Shown: positions 7,781 through 17,061, numbered from the stretch's first letter. The stretch is DNA of 64,000 nt from Flemingiibacterium sp045578725 (GCA_045578725.1 JAZNKS010000052.1:1-64000); one strand, 5' to 3'. Program-made: numbers and translations. Notes: generated from the sequence alone by a model not told the origin.

Positions 7781-9268
7781 TTATTTGTGGCTGTCGAGAA
7801 CGGTCTTGATGTCGTTGTCGATAGACCAGAGTGCCTCGGGCTTGTAGACGGCAACCGTTGATGCGAAATTGAGTTCATTTTTCATGATCTGGGAGGCAAG
7901 CTCGTTGATCAGCGGGGAAGTCCATTTCTGTACATAACCGAAGTCGAGGTGAATGCTGTCCATAATGATGTTCAGCATTTCGATGGAGTCTTCATCCCGC
8001 AGGCCCTTATAGCAAAACGCAACTTCCAGCTCGGGAATGATCGTTTCCTTGCCCATGTAGGACATATAGTTGATGACACTTCCGGTCATTTCCGGGTCGG
8101 GGGCTGTGATCGGTACAACCAGCGACAGCGTATATTCGCTCATGGCCGAATAATAGCGATTCTGATCGGCGGACATTTTCGGCGTCGGCAGAATACCGTA
8201 ATCAAACTTCAAATCGCGGAAGGTATGGGATGCACATTCACCGATGGAGAGGGTATAGAATTCCAAACGGCCGTTTGTGAACAGATCGACGGCCGAACCG
8301 TCACCGGTGAAAGCATTTCCGTTCTTCATGATGCCGTATCCGTCTGTGCTGAAGATGGAAGCCAGCTTGGAATACACCGATTCCAGCGCAGACAGATCCT
8401 CGCGCAAAACCGGATAGTCTTCCTCATCGAATTCGACAAACGATTCGCCGCTGCCTACCATGAGTGCATAGAGCGAACCCTCATGCTGTACGCCGTATCC
8501 GTAGACGGCTTTGACGGTTGCTTCCGAATTGGCAAAAGAATCGTCACCGTTCAGATTAACAACCTGCTTGATGTATTCGTGCATCGTGTCAACCGTCCAT
8601 TCGCCGCTGCGAACCAGATCATAGGGCATATCAATTCCGCGATCTTCCAGCAGCTTTTTGTTAAAGACAACCGCCTGCGTGCGGGTATATCCCATCATGT
8701 TGCTGAAGTCGGGCATGGCAAAGAGCGTATCACCGAACAGGGTTGCTTCTTCGATGAAAAATCTGTGCCACCAATCGTCATCAAGATGCAGGCTTTCGAT
8801 ATCATAGAGATTCAGACCGCTGGTCCCGATGATACTGCCGCGCAGCGGAAGATAAGCGGCATCGTAGACTTCTTCGGCCGCCATGACCACGGTATTCAGC
8901 GTGTTGATCAGATCGCTGTAGCCTTTCTTGTCAACCTCGAAGGTAATTTCAAAGCGTTCCTCTGCCTGTCTGGCACGGTTGAAAATGGCGTCATCAATCC
9001 GTTCGCCGGTCTGATCCTCATAGTCAAGAATATGGAAAGTACCGTCCCAAAGCACGTCCTCACAGTTAAGGATCGTAAATGTTTTTCCGCCGTAAGCAGA
9101 GGTCTCATGCGGATACCGGGCATCGGGATTCACTTCTGCGATCGGCTCGGTATCGGGGGCGGAGGTGGAGGAAGGATCGCTGCCTTGGGTATCGTTCGTT
9201 CCCGTTTGGCCGCAAGCGGAAAGCAAAACGAGCATGGCTGCGAGTAATGCTGTAATCGTTCGTTTCAT
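7781..9268 (-). CDS. Extracellular solute-binding lipoprotein, 495 aa
   Basis: Lipoprotein of the ABC sugar-binding type: signal peptide with lipobox LLSAC (Cys19), then an acidic Ser/Thr linker and a two-lobed binding-protein fold of normal length. It is first in an operon with the GH110-like enzyme and is transcribed divergently from an AraC regulator at 9390, an arrangement typical of a self-contained glycan-response locus. Ribosome site AAGGAGCAATC precedes the ATG. No permease genes are adjacent. It is a distant relative of the binding protein at 3838. Confidence 0.88.
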   Translation of the reverse strand: MKRTITALLAAMLVLLSACGQTGTNDTQGSDPSSTSAPDTEPIAEVNPDARYPHETSAYGGKTFTILNCEDVLWDGTFHILDYEDQTGERIDDAIFNRARQAEERFEITFEVDKKGYSDLINTLNTVVMAAEEVYDAAYLPLRGSIIGTSGLNLYDIESLHLDDDWWHRFFIEEATLFGDTLFAMPDFSNMMGYTRTQAVVFNKKLLEDRGIDMPYDLVRSGEWTVDTMHEYIKQVVNLNGDDSFANSEATVKAVYGYGVQHEGSLYALMVGSGESFVEFDEEDYPVLREDLSALESVYSKLASIFSTDGYGIMKNGNAFTGDGSAVDLFTNGRLEFYTLSIGECASHTFRDLKFDYGILPTPKMSADQNRYYSAMSEYTLSLVVPITAPDPEMTGSVINYMSYMGKETIIPELEVAFCYKGLRDEDSIEMLNIIMDSIHLDFGYVQKWTSPLINELASQIMKNELNFASTVAVYKPEALWSIDNDIKTVLDSHK

Positions 9269-9291
9269 GATTGATTGCTCCTTTTTTTAGT

Positions 9292-9312
9292 ATGGTACTA
9301 TTATTATACCAT
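9292..9312. promoter_or_regulatory. Inverted repeat ATGGTA-N9-TACCAT in the divergent promoter region
   Basis: Perfect half sites (9292-9297 and 9307-9312) lie over the likely -10 box (TATAAT, minus strand, 9308-9303) of the binding-protein operon. A third ATGGTA half site lies at 9351-9356 at the regulator's own -10. Candidate operator for the adjacent AraC protein. Confidence 0.5.
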
Positions 9313-9330
9313 TATTTTTTGAAAAATGTA

Positions 9331-9360
9331 TTGCTATAAGATAGTGAAATATGGTATAAT
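9331..9360 (+). promoter_or_regulatory. Promoter of the AraC-family regulator
   Basis: TTGCTA (9331-9336), 18 bp, TATAAT (9355-9360), 30 bp upstream of the start codon. Confidence 0.6.
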
Positions 9361-9389
9361 CATACTATAAACAAGCAGGGAGGATTTTC

Positions 9390-10232
9390 ATGGAACACTT
9401 GTATATTACGGATTTCGGAGTTGAACATTGTGATTCGGACAAGGAGGCGATCAAGCATCCGTTCCGGCATCACGTTATCCATTTTGTGTTCGCCGGAAAT
9501 GGCTATATTAACGGGAAAATGGTATCGGCCGGCGAGTGTTTTCTCTGCCGCGGCGGCGAGAAATCCATCTATGCTCCGGATCCGTCCGACCCGTGGTATT
9601 ATGGATGGATCGGCGGCAACGGAATGATGTTTGAGCAGCTCTTAAGTGACATGGGATTCTCGGAGAAATCCAACGTTTGTACCATACGAAAAAGCTCGCT
9701 TGTGGAGATGCTGATTCGGTTAGGGACTTCGTCCAAGGAGCAGGAGTACCGGTGCGGATTGTTTTACGCCATTGCCGGTCTGCAGATCCATACAAGAGAA
9801 AATTCCGTGATGCATATCCCGGAACAGCACATCCGGGATGCGGTGCAGCATATCGAATCGGTTTCCGGAAATACCACTCCGGAGGAAGTAGCACGGGTTC
9901 TGCATCTGTCCCGCGCCTATCTTCGCAATCTGTTTCATACCGCCTACGGTATCTCACTGCAGAAATATATCATCCGGTATCGGATGCGGCGGGCCTCCGA
10001 GCTTTTGGCCGAAACCGATCTGCCGATCGGAGCCATCAGCGCGCAGGTGGGTTATCAGGATCCGCTGATGTTTTCCAAAATGTTCAAGCGGTACCGGAAA
10101 ATGTCGCCGACCCGTTATCGAAGTCTGACGATTTCCTTCACGCAGGCGGTTATCGATGCACGGATTCACGATCCGCGGTACCGCGGTGAAGATATTGAAT
10201 ATCTGTACGAAAATTTTGAGGACGAAAAGTAA
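9390..10232 (+). CDS. AraC-family transcriptional regulator, 280 aa
   Basis: Cupin-like N-terminal sensor (about residues 20-90, with FRHHVIHFVFAG resembling AraC ligand pockets) and a C-terminal double helix-turn-helix (about 150-250) with the family signature around IGAISAQVGYQDPLMFSKMFKR. Such proteins normally activate neighbouring sugar-use genes when the sugar binds. The gene is divergent from the binding-protein/GH110 operon with only about 120 bp between, where ATGGTA half sites occur, so local control of that operon is likely. ATG preceded by GGGAGG. Confidence 0.9.
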   Translation: MEHLYITDFGVEHCDSDKEAIKHPFRHHVIHFVFAGNGYINGKMVSAGECFLCRGGEKSIYAPDPSDPWYYGWIGGNGMMFEQLLSDMGFSEKSNVCTIRKSSLVEMLIRLGTSSKEQEYRCGLFYAIAGLQIHTRENSVMHIPEQHIRDAVQHIESVSGNTTPEEVARVLHLSRAYLRNLFHTAYGISLQKYIIRYRMRRASELLAETDLPIGAISAQVGYQDPLMFSKMFKRYRKMSPTRYRSLTISFTQAVIDARIHDPRYRGEDIEYLYENFEDEK

Positions 10233-10287
10233 CAGCCGCCGCAAGTGTCGATTCCAAAGACGGCTGTAATCTATGAGCGGGCAGACG

Positions 10288-10323
10288 AAAAAAGGGGCTG
10301 TTGCATTTAGATGCAACAGCCCC
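10288..10323 (-). terminator. Intrinsic terminator of gdhA
   Basis: 13-bp stem (10294-10306 with 10311-10323), then six T residues on the minus strand. Confidence 0.9.
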
Positions 10324-10339
10324 AGCGCGTTTGGGCCCT

Positions 10340-10378
10340 GCGCTGTTGCAAGTTTTCAACTTGCAACAGCGCCTTTTT
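10340..10378 (+). terminator. Intrinsic terminator of the AraC gene
   Basis: 15-bp stem (10340-10354 with 10358-10372) and CTTTTT on the plus strand. It shares the core GCTGTTGCA with the neighbouring gdhA terminator. Confidence 0.9.
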
Positions 10379-10397
10379 GTTGTGGAATGTAAGAGAA

Positions 10398-11753
10398 TCA
10401 GTATGCGATACCCTGAGCCTTCATGGCATCGGCAACCTTCAGGAAGCCTGCGATGTTCGCACCGGCAACCAGGTCGCCTTCCATGCCGTAATCCTTGGCA
10501 GCCTTGACGGAGCTGTCATAGATGTTCTTCATGATCTGCTTCAGCTTGGCATCAACCTCTTCGGCGGTCCAGCTGTAACGCATGGAGTTCTGGCTCATTT
10601 CCAGACCGGATACGGCAACGCCGCCTGCGTTAACGGCCTTGGAAGGAGCAACAACCACGCCGTTTGCCTTCAGGTAAGCAACAGCCTCGTTGGTGGTAGG
10701 CATATTGGAAACTTCGACGTAGTACTTCAGGCCGTTTGCAACCATTGCCTTGGCATCATCGAGGTTAACCTCGTTCTGGGTTGCGCAGGGCATGATAACG
10801 TCAACCTTTTCGCCCCACGGCTTCTTGCCTGCGAAGAAGGGAACGCCGAACTTGTCTGCGTAATCCTGAACCTTGTTGCGGCAGGAAGCGCGCATTTCGG
10901 TCATGAACGCGATCTTTTCGGGGGTGTTTACGCCGTCCTTATCGTAGATGTAGCCGTCGGGACCGGAGATGGTAACAACCTTACCGCCGAGCTCGGTGAG
11001 CTTCTGAACCGTACCCCAGGCAACATTGCCGAAGCCGGATACAGCGAAGGTCTTGCCTTCGATCTTTTCGCCGAAGGAAGCGAGCATATTCTCAACATAG
11101 TAAACAGCGCCGTAGCCGGTAGCTTCCGGACGGATCAGGGAGCCGCCGTAGGAGAAGCCCTTGCCGGTGAGAACGCCGGTGAACTCGTTGCGCAGTCTCT
11201 TGTACTGGCCGAACAGATAGCCAACCTCGCGTGCACCTACGCCGATATCGCCAGCGGGAACGTCGGTGTCAGCGCCGATGTGCTTGGCCAGCTCGGTCAT
11301 GAAGCTCTGGCAGAAGCGCATAACTTCGCCGTCGGACTTGCCGGTGGGATCGAAGTCTGCACCGCCCTTACCGCCGCCCATGGGAAGGCCGGTCAGGGAG
11401 TTCTTGAAGGTCTGCTCAAAGCCGAGGAACTTCATGATGGAAGCGTTAACGGAGGGATGGAAGCGCAGACCGCCCTTGTAGGGACCGATTGCAGAGTTGA
11501 ACTGTACACGGTAGCCGCGGTTTACCTGAACCTTGCCGTTGTCATCAACCCAGCTTACGCGGAACTGAATCTGACGCTCGGGCTCAACCATGCGCTCGAA
11601 TACGCCGGCCTCAATCAGGTCAGGGCGCTTTTCGGCGACGGGCTCCAGAGATTCGAGAACCTCCTCGACGGTCTGGTGAAATTCGGTTTCACCGGGGTTG
11701 CGCTTGCAGACATTTTCGTAAACGCTTGCAAGATAGCTGTTTTTCAGTGCCAT
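10398..11753 (-). CDS. gdhA: NADP-specific glutamate dehydrogenase, 451 aa
   Basis: Catalyses reductive amination of 2-oxoglutarate with ammonium to glutamate, a main route of nitrogen assimilation. The length matches the hexameric bacterial GdhA group. Visible features are PMGGGKGGADFDP around the substrate-binding lysine, the downstream GARE(V)GYLFGQYKR stretch and the Rossmann segment FAVSGFGNVAWG. Start ATG at 11753 with GAGGT upstream. Monocistronic, with its own TTGCAA-17-TATAAT promoter and strong terminator. The coding sequence is codon-biased (uniform, repetitive preferred codons), as expected of a highly expressed gene. A long antisense open frame across it is a consequence of this bias. 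Confidence 0.97.
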   Translation of the reverse strand: MALKNSYLASVYENVCKRNPGETEFHQTVEEVLESLEPVAEKRPDLIEAGVFERMVEPERQIQFRVSWVDDNGKVQVNRGYRVQFNSAIGPYKGGLRFHPSVNASIMKFLGFEQTFKNSLTGLPMGGGKGGADFDPTGKSDGEVMRFCQSFMTELAKHIGADTDVPAGDIGVGAREVGYLFGQYKRLRNEFTGVLTGKGFSYGGSLIRPEATGYGAVYYVENMLASFGEKIEGKTFAVSGFGNVAWGTVQKLTELGGKVVTISGPDGYIYDKDGVNTPEKIAFMTEMRASCRNKVQDYADKFGVPFFAGKKPWGEKVDVIMPCATQNEVNLDDAKAMVANGLKYYVEVSNMPTTNEAVAYLKANGVVVAPSKAVNAGGVAVSGLEMSQNSMRYSWTAEEVDAKLKQIMKNIYDSSVKAAKDYGMEGDLVAGANIAGFLKVADAMKAQGIAY

Positions 11754-11830
11754 TGGTATGTACCTCTTTTTATTTGGATTTTGCCGGATTCAGCCGGGCG
11801 GCTTTATCACGGTAATAGGATTGTGTAATT

Positions 11831-11859
11831 ATTATACACCATTTCCAACGATTTTGCAA
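11831..11859 (-). promoter_or_regulatory. Promoter of gdhA
   Basis: Minus-strand TTGCAA (11859-11854), 17 bp, TATAAT (11836-11831), leaving a leader of roughly 75 bases. Confidence 0.75.
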
Positions 11860-12013
11860 TAATCTTTGAAAAATTCTTTATGTAAAAATATAGACTAAAA
11901 GGAAAATGCATTTTAGAAGTTTTTCATAAACTGAAGCGGCTTTTCGCAGGATGGCATAATTTTTCCTGCAAATTCATAGAGATGAAGGGAGAAAACGGGA
12001 AGGGGGCGGCAGC

Positions 12014-13462
12014 TTGCGGAACATGGGGCGTTTCTTATTCAGCGGTGTGATTCTGGCGGCGACCGCCTTTATCCTTCGTGCGCTGGGAGTCGGATTCAAT
12101 GCCTTCCTGTCGCGTGAACTCGGAACGGATGGTATGGGTTTGTTTACGCTGATTATGAGCCTGTACGGTCTTGCGGTGACGGTAGCTTCCTCCGGCGTGA
12201 ATCTGGCTTCCGCCCGGATGTGCACCGAGGCTCTGTCCCATCCGGGTGGGGAAGACCTTCTGGCAGCATCGCTGAAGCGATGTCTGCTTTATGCCCTTGT
12301 ATGCGGAGGCGGCGCGGCAATCCTTCTGTTTGCGGGTGCCGAAATGATTGCTGTGCATTGGCTGGGGGACGGGCGGTGTACGCTTGCCCTGCGTCTGCTG
12401 GCGCTGAGTCTGCCGTTTATTGCCGGCTCCAACGTGCTGAACGGCTATTTCACGGCGGTCCGGAGAGCATACAAAAGCGCGGCAGCACAGATTTTCGAGC
12501 AGCTGCTGAAAATGGCCGTGACCGCGTGGCTGCTGCTTCATGCGATCCCGGAAAAGAGCGGCGCGGCGGTGGAATATGCCTGTGCGGCAATTGTCGGAGG
12601 CGGTGCGCTGGCCGAGATCGGCTCCTTTCTTCTGACGGCGCTTCTGTACCGGATCGAACGGGCAAAAAGAAAGCCCGGCATTCTTCATGCCGGGCAGGGG
12701 ATACTGCTTACGAAAAAGCTGCTTGGAATTGCCGTGCCGGTCGCGGCGGCGGCCTATATCCGCTCCGGCCTTTCCACGCTGGAGCATATTCTCATTCCGC
12801 GCGGACTCCGGAAGAATCCTCTGACCGCCGATACGGCGCTGGCCGCTTACGGCATGCTGTGCGGCATGGCGATGCCGGTGATCTTTTTCCCGACAGCGGT
12901 TCTTTATTCCTTCACCGGCCTGCTGATTCCCGAATTCACGGAGGCTCATGCACGGGGGGAGAAAAAGCGGATCGGCCGCATGATAACCCGGGCAGTATGG
13001 GGAACGCTGATCTTTTCCGGCATCTGCATGGCGGTGATGACGGCATTTGGCGAGAAGATCGGGATTCTCCTCTATGACAGCGTCGAGGCGGGAAGGTATA
13101 TTGCGATCATGGCGCCGCTGGTGCCGGTGATGTATCTGGATCACGCGGTGGATGCGATGCTGAAGGGGCTGAACGAGCAGCTCTATTCGATGAAGGTGAA
13201 CATTTTTGATGCGGCACTCTGCACGCTGATGGTCTGGCAGCTCTGCCCGCGGATCGGAATCTGGGGCTATATCATCACAGTTTATCTGTCGGAGGCAATC
13301 AATGCGCTGCTGAGTCTGCACAGGCTCTGGCGGGTGGTCCGATGCGAAGGAGATCGGCCGCAGAAGAAGGCTATACCGCGAGATGCTTCTCGACCATCTC
13401 AACCACACATTCCAGCACCGCCGCCGATTCCTCGGGGGAAGCGGCACGCTCGGCATACTTGA
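12014..13462 (+). CDS. SpoVB/MurJ-type polysaccharide flippase, 482 aa
   Basis: Multi-pass membrane protein (about 12-14 helices) of the MOP flippase superfamily, most like SpoVB and related lipid-linked oligosaccharide flippases: the opening SGVILAATAFILRALGVGFNAFLSRELG region is typical. It would move a lipid-linked wall or polysaccharide precursor across the membrane. A TTG start at 12014 is favoured because AAGGGGG (12000-12006) lies seven bases upstream; an ATG follows three codons later. The final 30 or so residues (Pro/Arg-rich) are read through the 3' end of the convergent gene, giving a 92-bp tail-to-tail overlap, and do not look like family sequence; the ancestral stop may have been lost. 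Confidence 0.85.
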   Translation: MRNMGRFLFSGVILAATAFILRALGVGFNAFLSRELGTDGMGLFTLIMSLYGLAVTVASSGVNLASARMCTEALSHPGGEDLLAASLKRCLLYALVCGGGAAILLFAGAEMIAVHWLGDGRCTLALRLLALSLPFIAGSNVLNGYFTAVRRAYKSAAAQIFEQLLKMAVTAWLLLHAIPEKSGAAVEYACAAIVGGGALAEIGSFLLTALLYRIERAKRKPGILHAGQGILLTKKLLGIAVPVAAAAYIRSGLSTLEHILIPRGLRKNPLTADTALAAYGMLCGMAMPVIFFPTAVLYSFTGLLIPEFTEAHARGEKKRIGRMITRAVWGTLIFSGICMAVMTAFGEKIGILLYDSVEAGRYIAIMAPLVPVMYLDHAVDAMLKGLNEQLYSMKVNIFDAALCTLMVWQLCPRIGIWGYIITVYLSEAINALLSLHRLWRVVRCEGDRPQKKAIPRDASRPSQPHIPAPPPIPRGKRHARHT

Positions 13463-14819
13463 TCCGCTCGATCAGGTCGGTGATGGCGTGGATGGAGTCG
13501 AACTGCATACCGCCTGCGATCTTTCTTGACAGCTGGCGTGGGGTATCCGATTCCTTCAGATTCAGATTCATCCGCCCGAGCAGCTCGATCATGACCAGAT
13601 ACGAATAGGTCAGCTTCTCGCTGTCGGTGCGGCGAAGGGCCAGCTCGCTCCGGAAATCGCGGGCGGTGAAGCGCTTGTGCTCCAAAGCACGGCTCCGCGC
13701 GCCGGAGGGAACCCTTCCGAGCTTTTCGGTGGTGTCGCGGTAGTTGATGTCAATTCCCTGACGGGCATAGTCAATGTCGCCGGAACCCATGAACATCGCC
13801 ATGAAATCATCCAGCAGGCGGCGGAGCCAGGCAAAGAAGCGCCGGAATTCCACCGTGCGGCCGAAGACGATGAAGACAATCAGCGAAATTCCGATCAGGA
13901 TAAAGCCGAGGATGCTGAGATCCGCGAAGGAGCCGTCGGTGATGGCGGCAAAATCGCCGGAAACATTCTGCTGGAGAGTGTGCCGGTCGGCGGAATTCAT
14001 GCCGACGATGTGATAGAGAATCAGATAGAAGAGCAGCTCCAGTATCAGCCAGGCACCGTTTACGAAGATATACAGAATGCCTCCGAAGGCGGCCGCGATC
14101 ACCAGCGCCAGAAGAATCATCCGGATGTTGTAATACCGGGCCGAGGGGGTGATTTTCGTAACGGCGACACCGTTGTAGATCCGCATGATGTAGGACTGAT
14201 TCATGATGAGGACGGCACAGATCATATAGAGAATGAAGAAAATGCCGACAAAGACCGGGCGGAGCCAGACGAAAATCATGAAGGAGATGCCGAGGGCAGT
14301 CAGCACAGCCCGGAGCGACATCAGCCGCGTGTACGGATAAAACTGTGTGACGGCACCGGCCACCGCCGGCAGAAAGAGCACCATGCTGTACAGGACGGGG
14401 ACAAGCGAATCGGCATCCTGCCCGGCGATGAAGCCGCCGCGGATCCGGTCGATGATCCCGCCCAGAGCCTGGCAGAGAAGATACAGTACGGGAAGGAGCG
14501 GGAGAAGATATTTGACTTTGAAATAGCGGGTGAAGCCTTCATAGGAAAAATCGTCCCGCTTTTTCTGGCCGATGGCGGCAAGGAAGACCGCCTGCAGGAG
14601 CCATCCGGCAAAAAAGGTGAAAAGGGGCAGTAAGAATCCGGCAGCCGGTGATCCGAAGCAGGATACGGCGATCGGGTAGGCGAGCATTTCCACGATCATG
14701 GCGATGCCGAAGGCCGCCAGAACATGGCAGAGCGGCTCAATCGAGAGCGCTCCTGCTGTCCGTCCGAGCTGTCCGGCAAAGCCGAGGATGCTCTGCAGGC
14801 GCTGTGTGAATGTATTCAT
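13371..14819 (-). CDS. Membrane protein with C-terminal DUF4129-like domain, 482 aa
   Basis: About ten predicted membrane helices in residues 20-320, then a cytosolic C-terminal region (about 370-480) with the TP-x-Q/E-L pattern of DUF4129. It is the third gene of a MoxR-DUF58-membrane protein operon, 14 bp after the DUF58 gene. In many bacteria this trio (often with a transglutaminase, absent here) forms an envelope-associated chaperone or surface-maturation system. Its molecular function is not established. The 3' end overlaps the convergent flippase gene by 92 bp. Confidence 0.75.
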   Translation of the reverse strand: MNTFTQRLQSILGFAGQLGRTAGALSIEPLCHVLAAFGIAMIVEMLAYPIAVSCFGSPAAGFLLPLFTFFAGWLLQAVFLAAIGQKKRDDFSYEGFTRYFKVKYLLPLLPVLYLLCQALGGIIDRIRGGFIAGQDADSLVPVLYSMVLFLPAVAGAVTQFYPYTRLMSLRAVLTALGISFMIFVWLRPVFVGIFFILYMICAVLIMNQSYIMRIYNGVAVTKITPSARYYNIRMILLALVIAAAFGGILYIFVNGAWLILELLFYLILYHIVGMNSADRHTLQQNVSGDFAAITDGSFADLSILGFILIGISLIVFIVFGRTVEFRRFFAWLRRLLDDFMAMFMGSGDIDYARQGIDINYRDTTEKLGRVPSGARSRALEHKRFTARDFRSELALRRTDSEKLTYSYLVMIELLGRMNLNLKESDTPRQLSRKIAGGMQFDSIHAITDLIERIKYAERAASPEESAAVLECVVEMVEKHLAV

Positions 14820-14833
14820 AAGCGTTCCCCCGT

Positions 14834-16051
14834 TCAGATTCCGACCTTGTAGGAATCGAAATAGGTCCTGAAGAAGACCTTGGCCCCGGCCGGCACCGTC
14901 TGGATTCCGCGGTTGGAGGTTGTGGCGTAGAAAATGACCTCGATGCCCCGGCTGGCCATCTGCTCCCGGAAGACCATCATTCGCTCGTCCAGGACGGAGG
15001 TGATCAGCACGATATTGCCGTTTTCGGCGAACTTGTGCGGATTTTCAAGGATGAAATCCAGCAGCTTTTCAATCGGCATGGAGAAGCGCATCGGAAACCT
15101 TGCCAACATCTGCATCGCTTCAAGCAATCCCTGCTTGCCGCAGAACGGCTCCGTGACGAGAATCTTCTGCCCGGTCTCGCTTTCGTCGGCCTTGCAGTCC
15201 GGTGCAAGGGCGGCCGGATCGGTGTTGGCGATCAGTCGGACGGGGATGTTATCGGACAGAAACCGCTCCAGAAGCGAGGCGGCAACGGTGATGTTGTATT
15301 CGATGAATTCCGGATTGGACGGGACTTCGCTGTCCCGTTCGATCATCTGCGAGCAGCAGTTGAGGATGATATTGGACTGGATTTTCTGGACATACTCCTC
15401 CACATTGACCATCAGATGGCCGTGTGCGGCCGTGAGCTTCCAGTTGATTTTGTTCATCGGATCCAGCGGCGTATAATCTCTGGCGCCGCTCCGGAGCATA
15501 GGATCGGTGAGAAGGCTCTGATTGGTGACAATATCACCGGAAAAGTAGCGGGTGGAGGTGAAATCGCGCTCCAGATCCACCGCACGGGGAAGAACCGTTA
15601 CGGTGGAGGATTTGCCCTCGGGCATGGTCACATTCTGTGAGATCATGTTGAAGCCGATCAGGTCGCCGGCGACAATCAGCACCTGATCCAGGCTGTAAAC
15701 GCCCCTCTTTTTGCAGGAGATGCGCCAGCGGCGGCTGATTTTCTGTCGTCCCTTCATGACGAACATACTCTCGATCGCACCGGTGTAATGATCGCTTCTC
15801 TTTTGGCCCTCGGCGGTGATCAGATGGAAGGCGAGGCCTTCCGGGAGAGCGGTGGTGACCTTGATATAGGGCAGAGGGAGCGCTTTTTCGTTGATCAGCT
15901 CCTCATACAGATAGACATCGTCACCGACGGTGGCCTCGGTTTTATCAAGCCGTGCCCGGTAGACGAGCTGATCGAAGGTGTATTTTTCAAAGAGCTTTTT
16001 CTGCACAAAATAAGCGATGAGCAGAACCAGCGCGGCGGCAATATACAGCAT
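14834..16051 (-). CDS. DUF58 domain-containing protein, 405 aa
   Basis: Two N-terminal membrane helices are weak or single here (residues 1-15 hydrophobic); the body holds the DUF58 signature GARDYTPLDPMNKINWK, with a vWA-like fold expected after it. DUF58 proteins are nearly always encoded after a MoxR ATPase, as here (11 bp gap), and are thought to be substrates or adaptors of the ATPase at the membrane. The initial ATG overlaps a good context in the operon. Function inferred from family and neighbourhood only. Confidence 0.85.
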   Translation of the reverse strand: MLYIAAALVLLIAYFVQKKLFEKYTFDQLVYRARLDKTEATVGDDVYLYEELINEKALPLPYIKVTTALPEGLAFHLITAEGQKRSDHYTGAIESMFVMKGRQKISRRWRISCKKRGVYSLDQVLIVAGDLIGFNMISQNVTMPEGKSSTVTVLPRAVDLERDFTSTRYFSGDIVTNQSLLTDPMLRSGARDYTPLDPMNKINWKLTAAHGHLMVNVEEYVQKIQSNIILNCCSQMIERDSEVPSNPEFIEYNITVAASLLERFLSDNIPVRLIANTDPAALAPDCKADESETGQKILVTEPFCGKQGLLEAMQMLARFPMRFSMPIEKLLDFILENPHKFAENGNIVLITSVLDERMMVFREQMASRGIEVIFYATTSNRGIQTVPAGAKVFFRTYFDSYKVGI

Positions 16052-16062
16052 GGCGGCCTCGC

Positions 16063-17001
16063 TTATCCGATCGGTGCGGGAACGGTATCCAGAATGTAAT
16101 CGATGATCGTTTCGTTGGCGTTGGTGATGCGGGCCTGGCTCTGGGAGCGGGAGAGAATCCGGTGGGCCAATACCGGTACTGCTACCGCCTTTACATCATC
16201 GGGCAGGACAAAATCACGGCCGTTCATGGCAGCCCATGCCTTGGCGGTGCGCATCAGAGCAAGCGTTCCGCGGGGCGATACGCCGAGCCGCACCCGATCC
16301 GATTCGCGGGTGGCGACGGCGATGCGGACGATATATTCGCCGACCGTTTCGCTGACATGAACCTGTTTTACTTCCGCACGGGCACCGGCGATATCGGCGC
16401 CTGTACAGATGGGAGGCAGAGCCGGGAGCGGACTTTCGCCCGCATAGCCGGTCAGGATGGCCTTTTCTGCCTCAAAGCCCGGATAGCCGAGCGAGAGCTT
16501 CATGAGGAAACGGTCGATCTGGGCCTCCGGAAGCGGGAAGGTTCCCTGCGATTCGATGGGATTCTCCGTGGCGATGACGAAGAACGGCTCCTCCAGCATA
16601 TAGGTTACGCCGTCCACGGTGACCTGCCGCTCCTCCATAGCCTCAAGAAGCGCCGACTGGGTGCGGGGTGTGGTGCGGTTGATTTCATCCGCAATGACGA
16701 TATTGGAGAAGATCGGTCCGCGCCGGAAGATGAATTCGGTTGTCTTCTGATCGAAGAAATTGATGCCGGTGATGTCGCTGGGGAGAAGATCGGGCGTGAA
16801 CTGGATGCGCTTCACATCTCCTGAGATGGAGCGGGCCAGGGCGCGGGCCAGGCTGGTTTTGCCGGTGCCGGGGATATCGTCCAGCAGAACATGACCGCCG
16901 GCAAGGAAGGCGGCGATGACAAGACGGATCCGGTCGCTTTTGCCGTAGATCACGCGGCTGATGTTGCTTTCAAGCTGTTGGGCGAGCTGCTCACATTTCA
17001 T
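16063..17001 (-). CDS. MoxR-family AAA+ ATPase, 312 aa
   Basis: ATP-driven chaperone-like protein: Walker A DIPGTGKTS, Walker B VIADEINR, sensor region IATENPIE and the family segment LPEAQIDRFLMK are all present. Length is standard. The start at 17001 is preferred to an ATG six codons upstream because AGGAGG lies eight bases before it (inside the longer reading). First gene of the MoxR-DUF58-DUF4129 operon, driven by a consensus promoter at 17061-17033. The complex is presumed to act on an envelope protein. Confidence 0.93.
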   Translation of the reverse strand: MKCEQLAQQLESNISRVIYGKSDRIRLVIAAFLAGGHVLLDDIPGTGKTSLARALARSISGDVKRIQFTPDLLPSDITGINFFDQKTTEFIFRRGPIFSNIVIADEINRTTPRTQSALLEAMEERQVTVDGVTYMLEEPFFVIATENPIESQGTFPLPEAQIDRFLMKLSLGYPGFEAEKAILTGYAGESPLPALPPICTGADIAGARAEVKQVHVSETVGEYIVRIAVATRESDRVRLGVSPRGTLALMRTAKAWAAMNGRDFVLPDDVKAVAVPVLAHRILSRSQSQARITNANETIIDYILDTVPAPIG

Positions 17002-17032
17002 GGGGGAGTCCTCCTGCATATATTCTGTTTTT

Positions 17033-17061
17033 ATTATAACACGCAGTCAGATGATTGTCAA
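17033..17061 (-). promoter_or_regulatory. Promoter of the MoxR operon
   Basis: Minus-strand TTGACA (17061-17056), 17 bp, TATAAT (17038-17033). Confidence 0.8.

Noticed and set aside
6719..9247. Two long plus-strand open frames (6719-7753, 7949-9247) antisense to the beta-helix enzyme and binding protein
   Set aside because: No motif or ribosome site; the minus-strand genes have clear domains and signals.
10311..11828. 505-codon open frame antisense to gdhA
   Set aside because: Runs through both terminators; antisense artefact of a highly biased gene.
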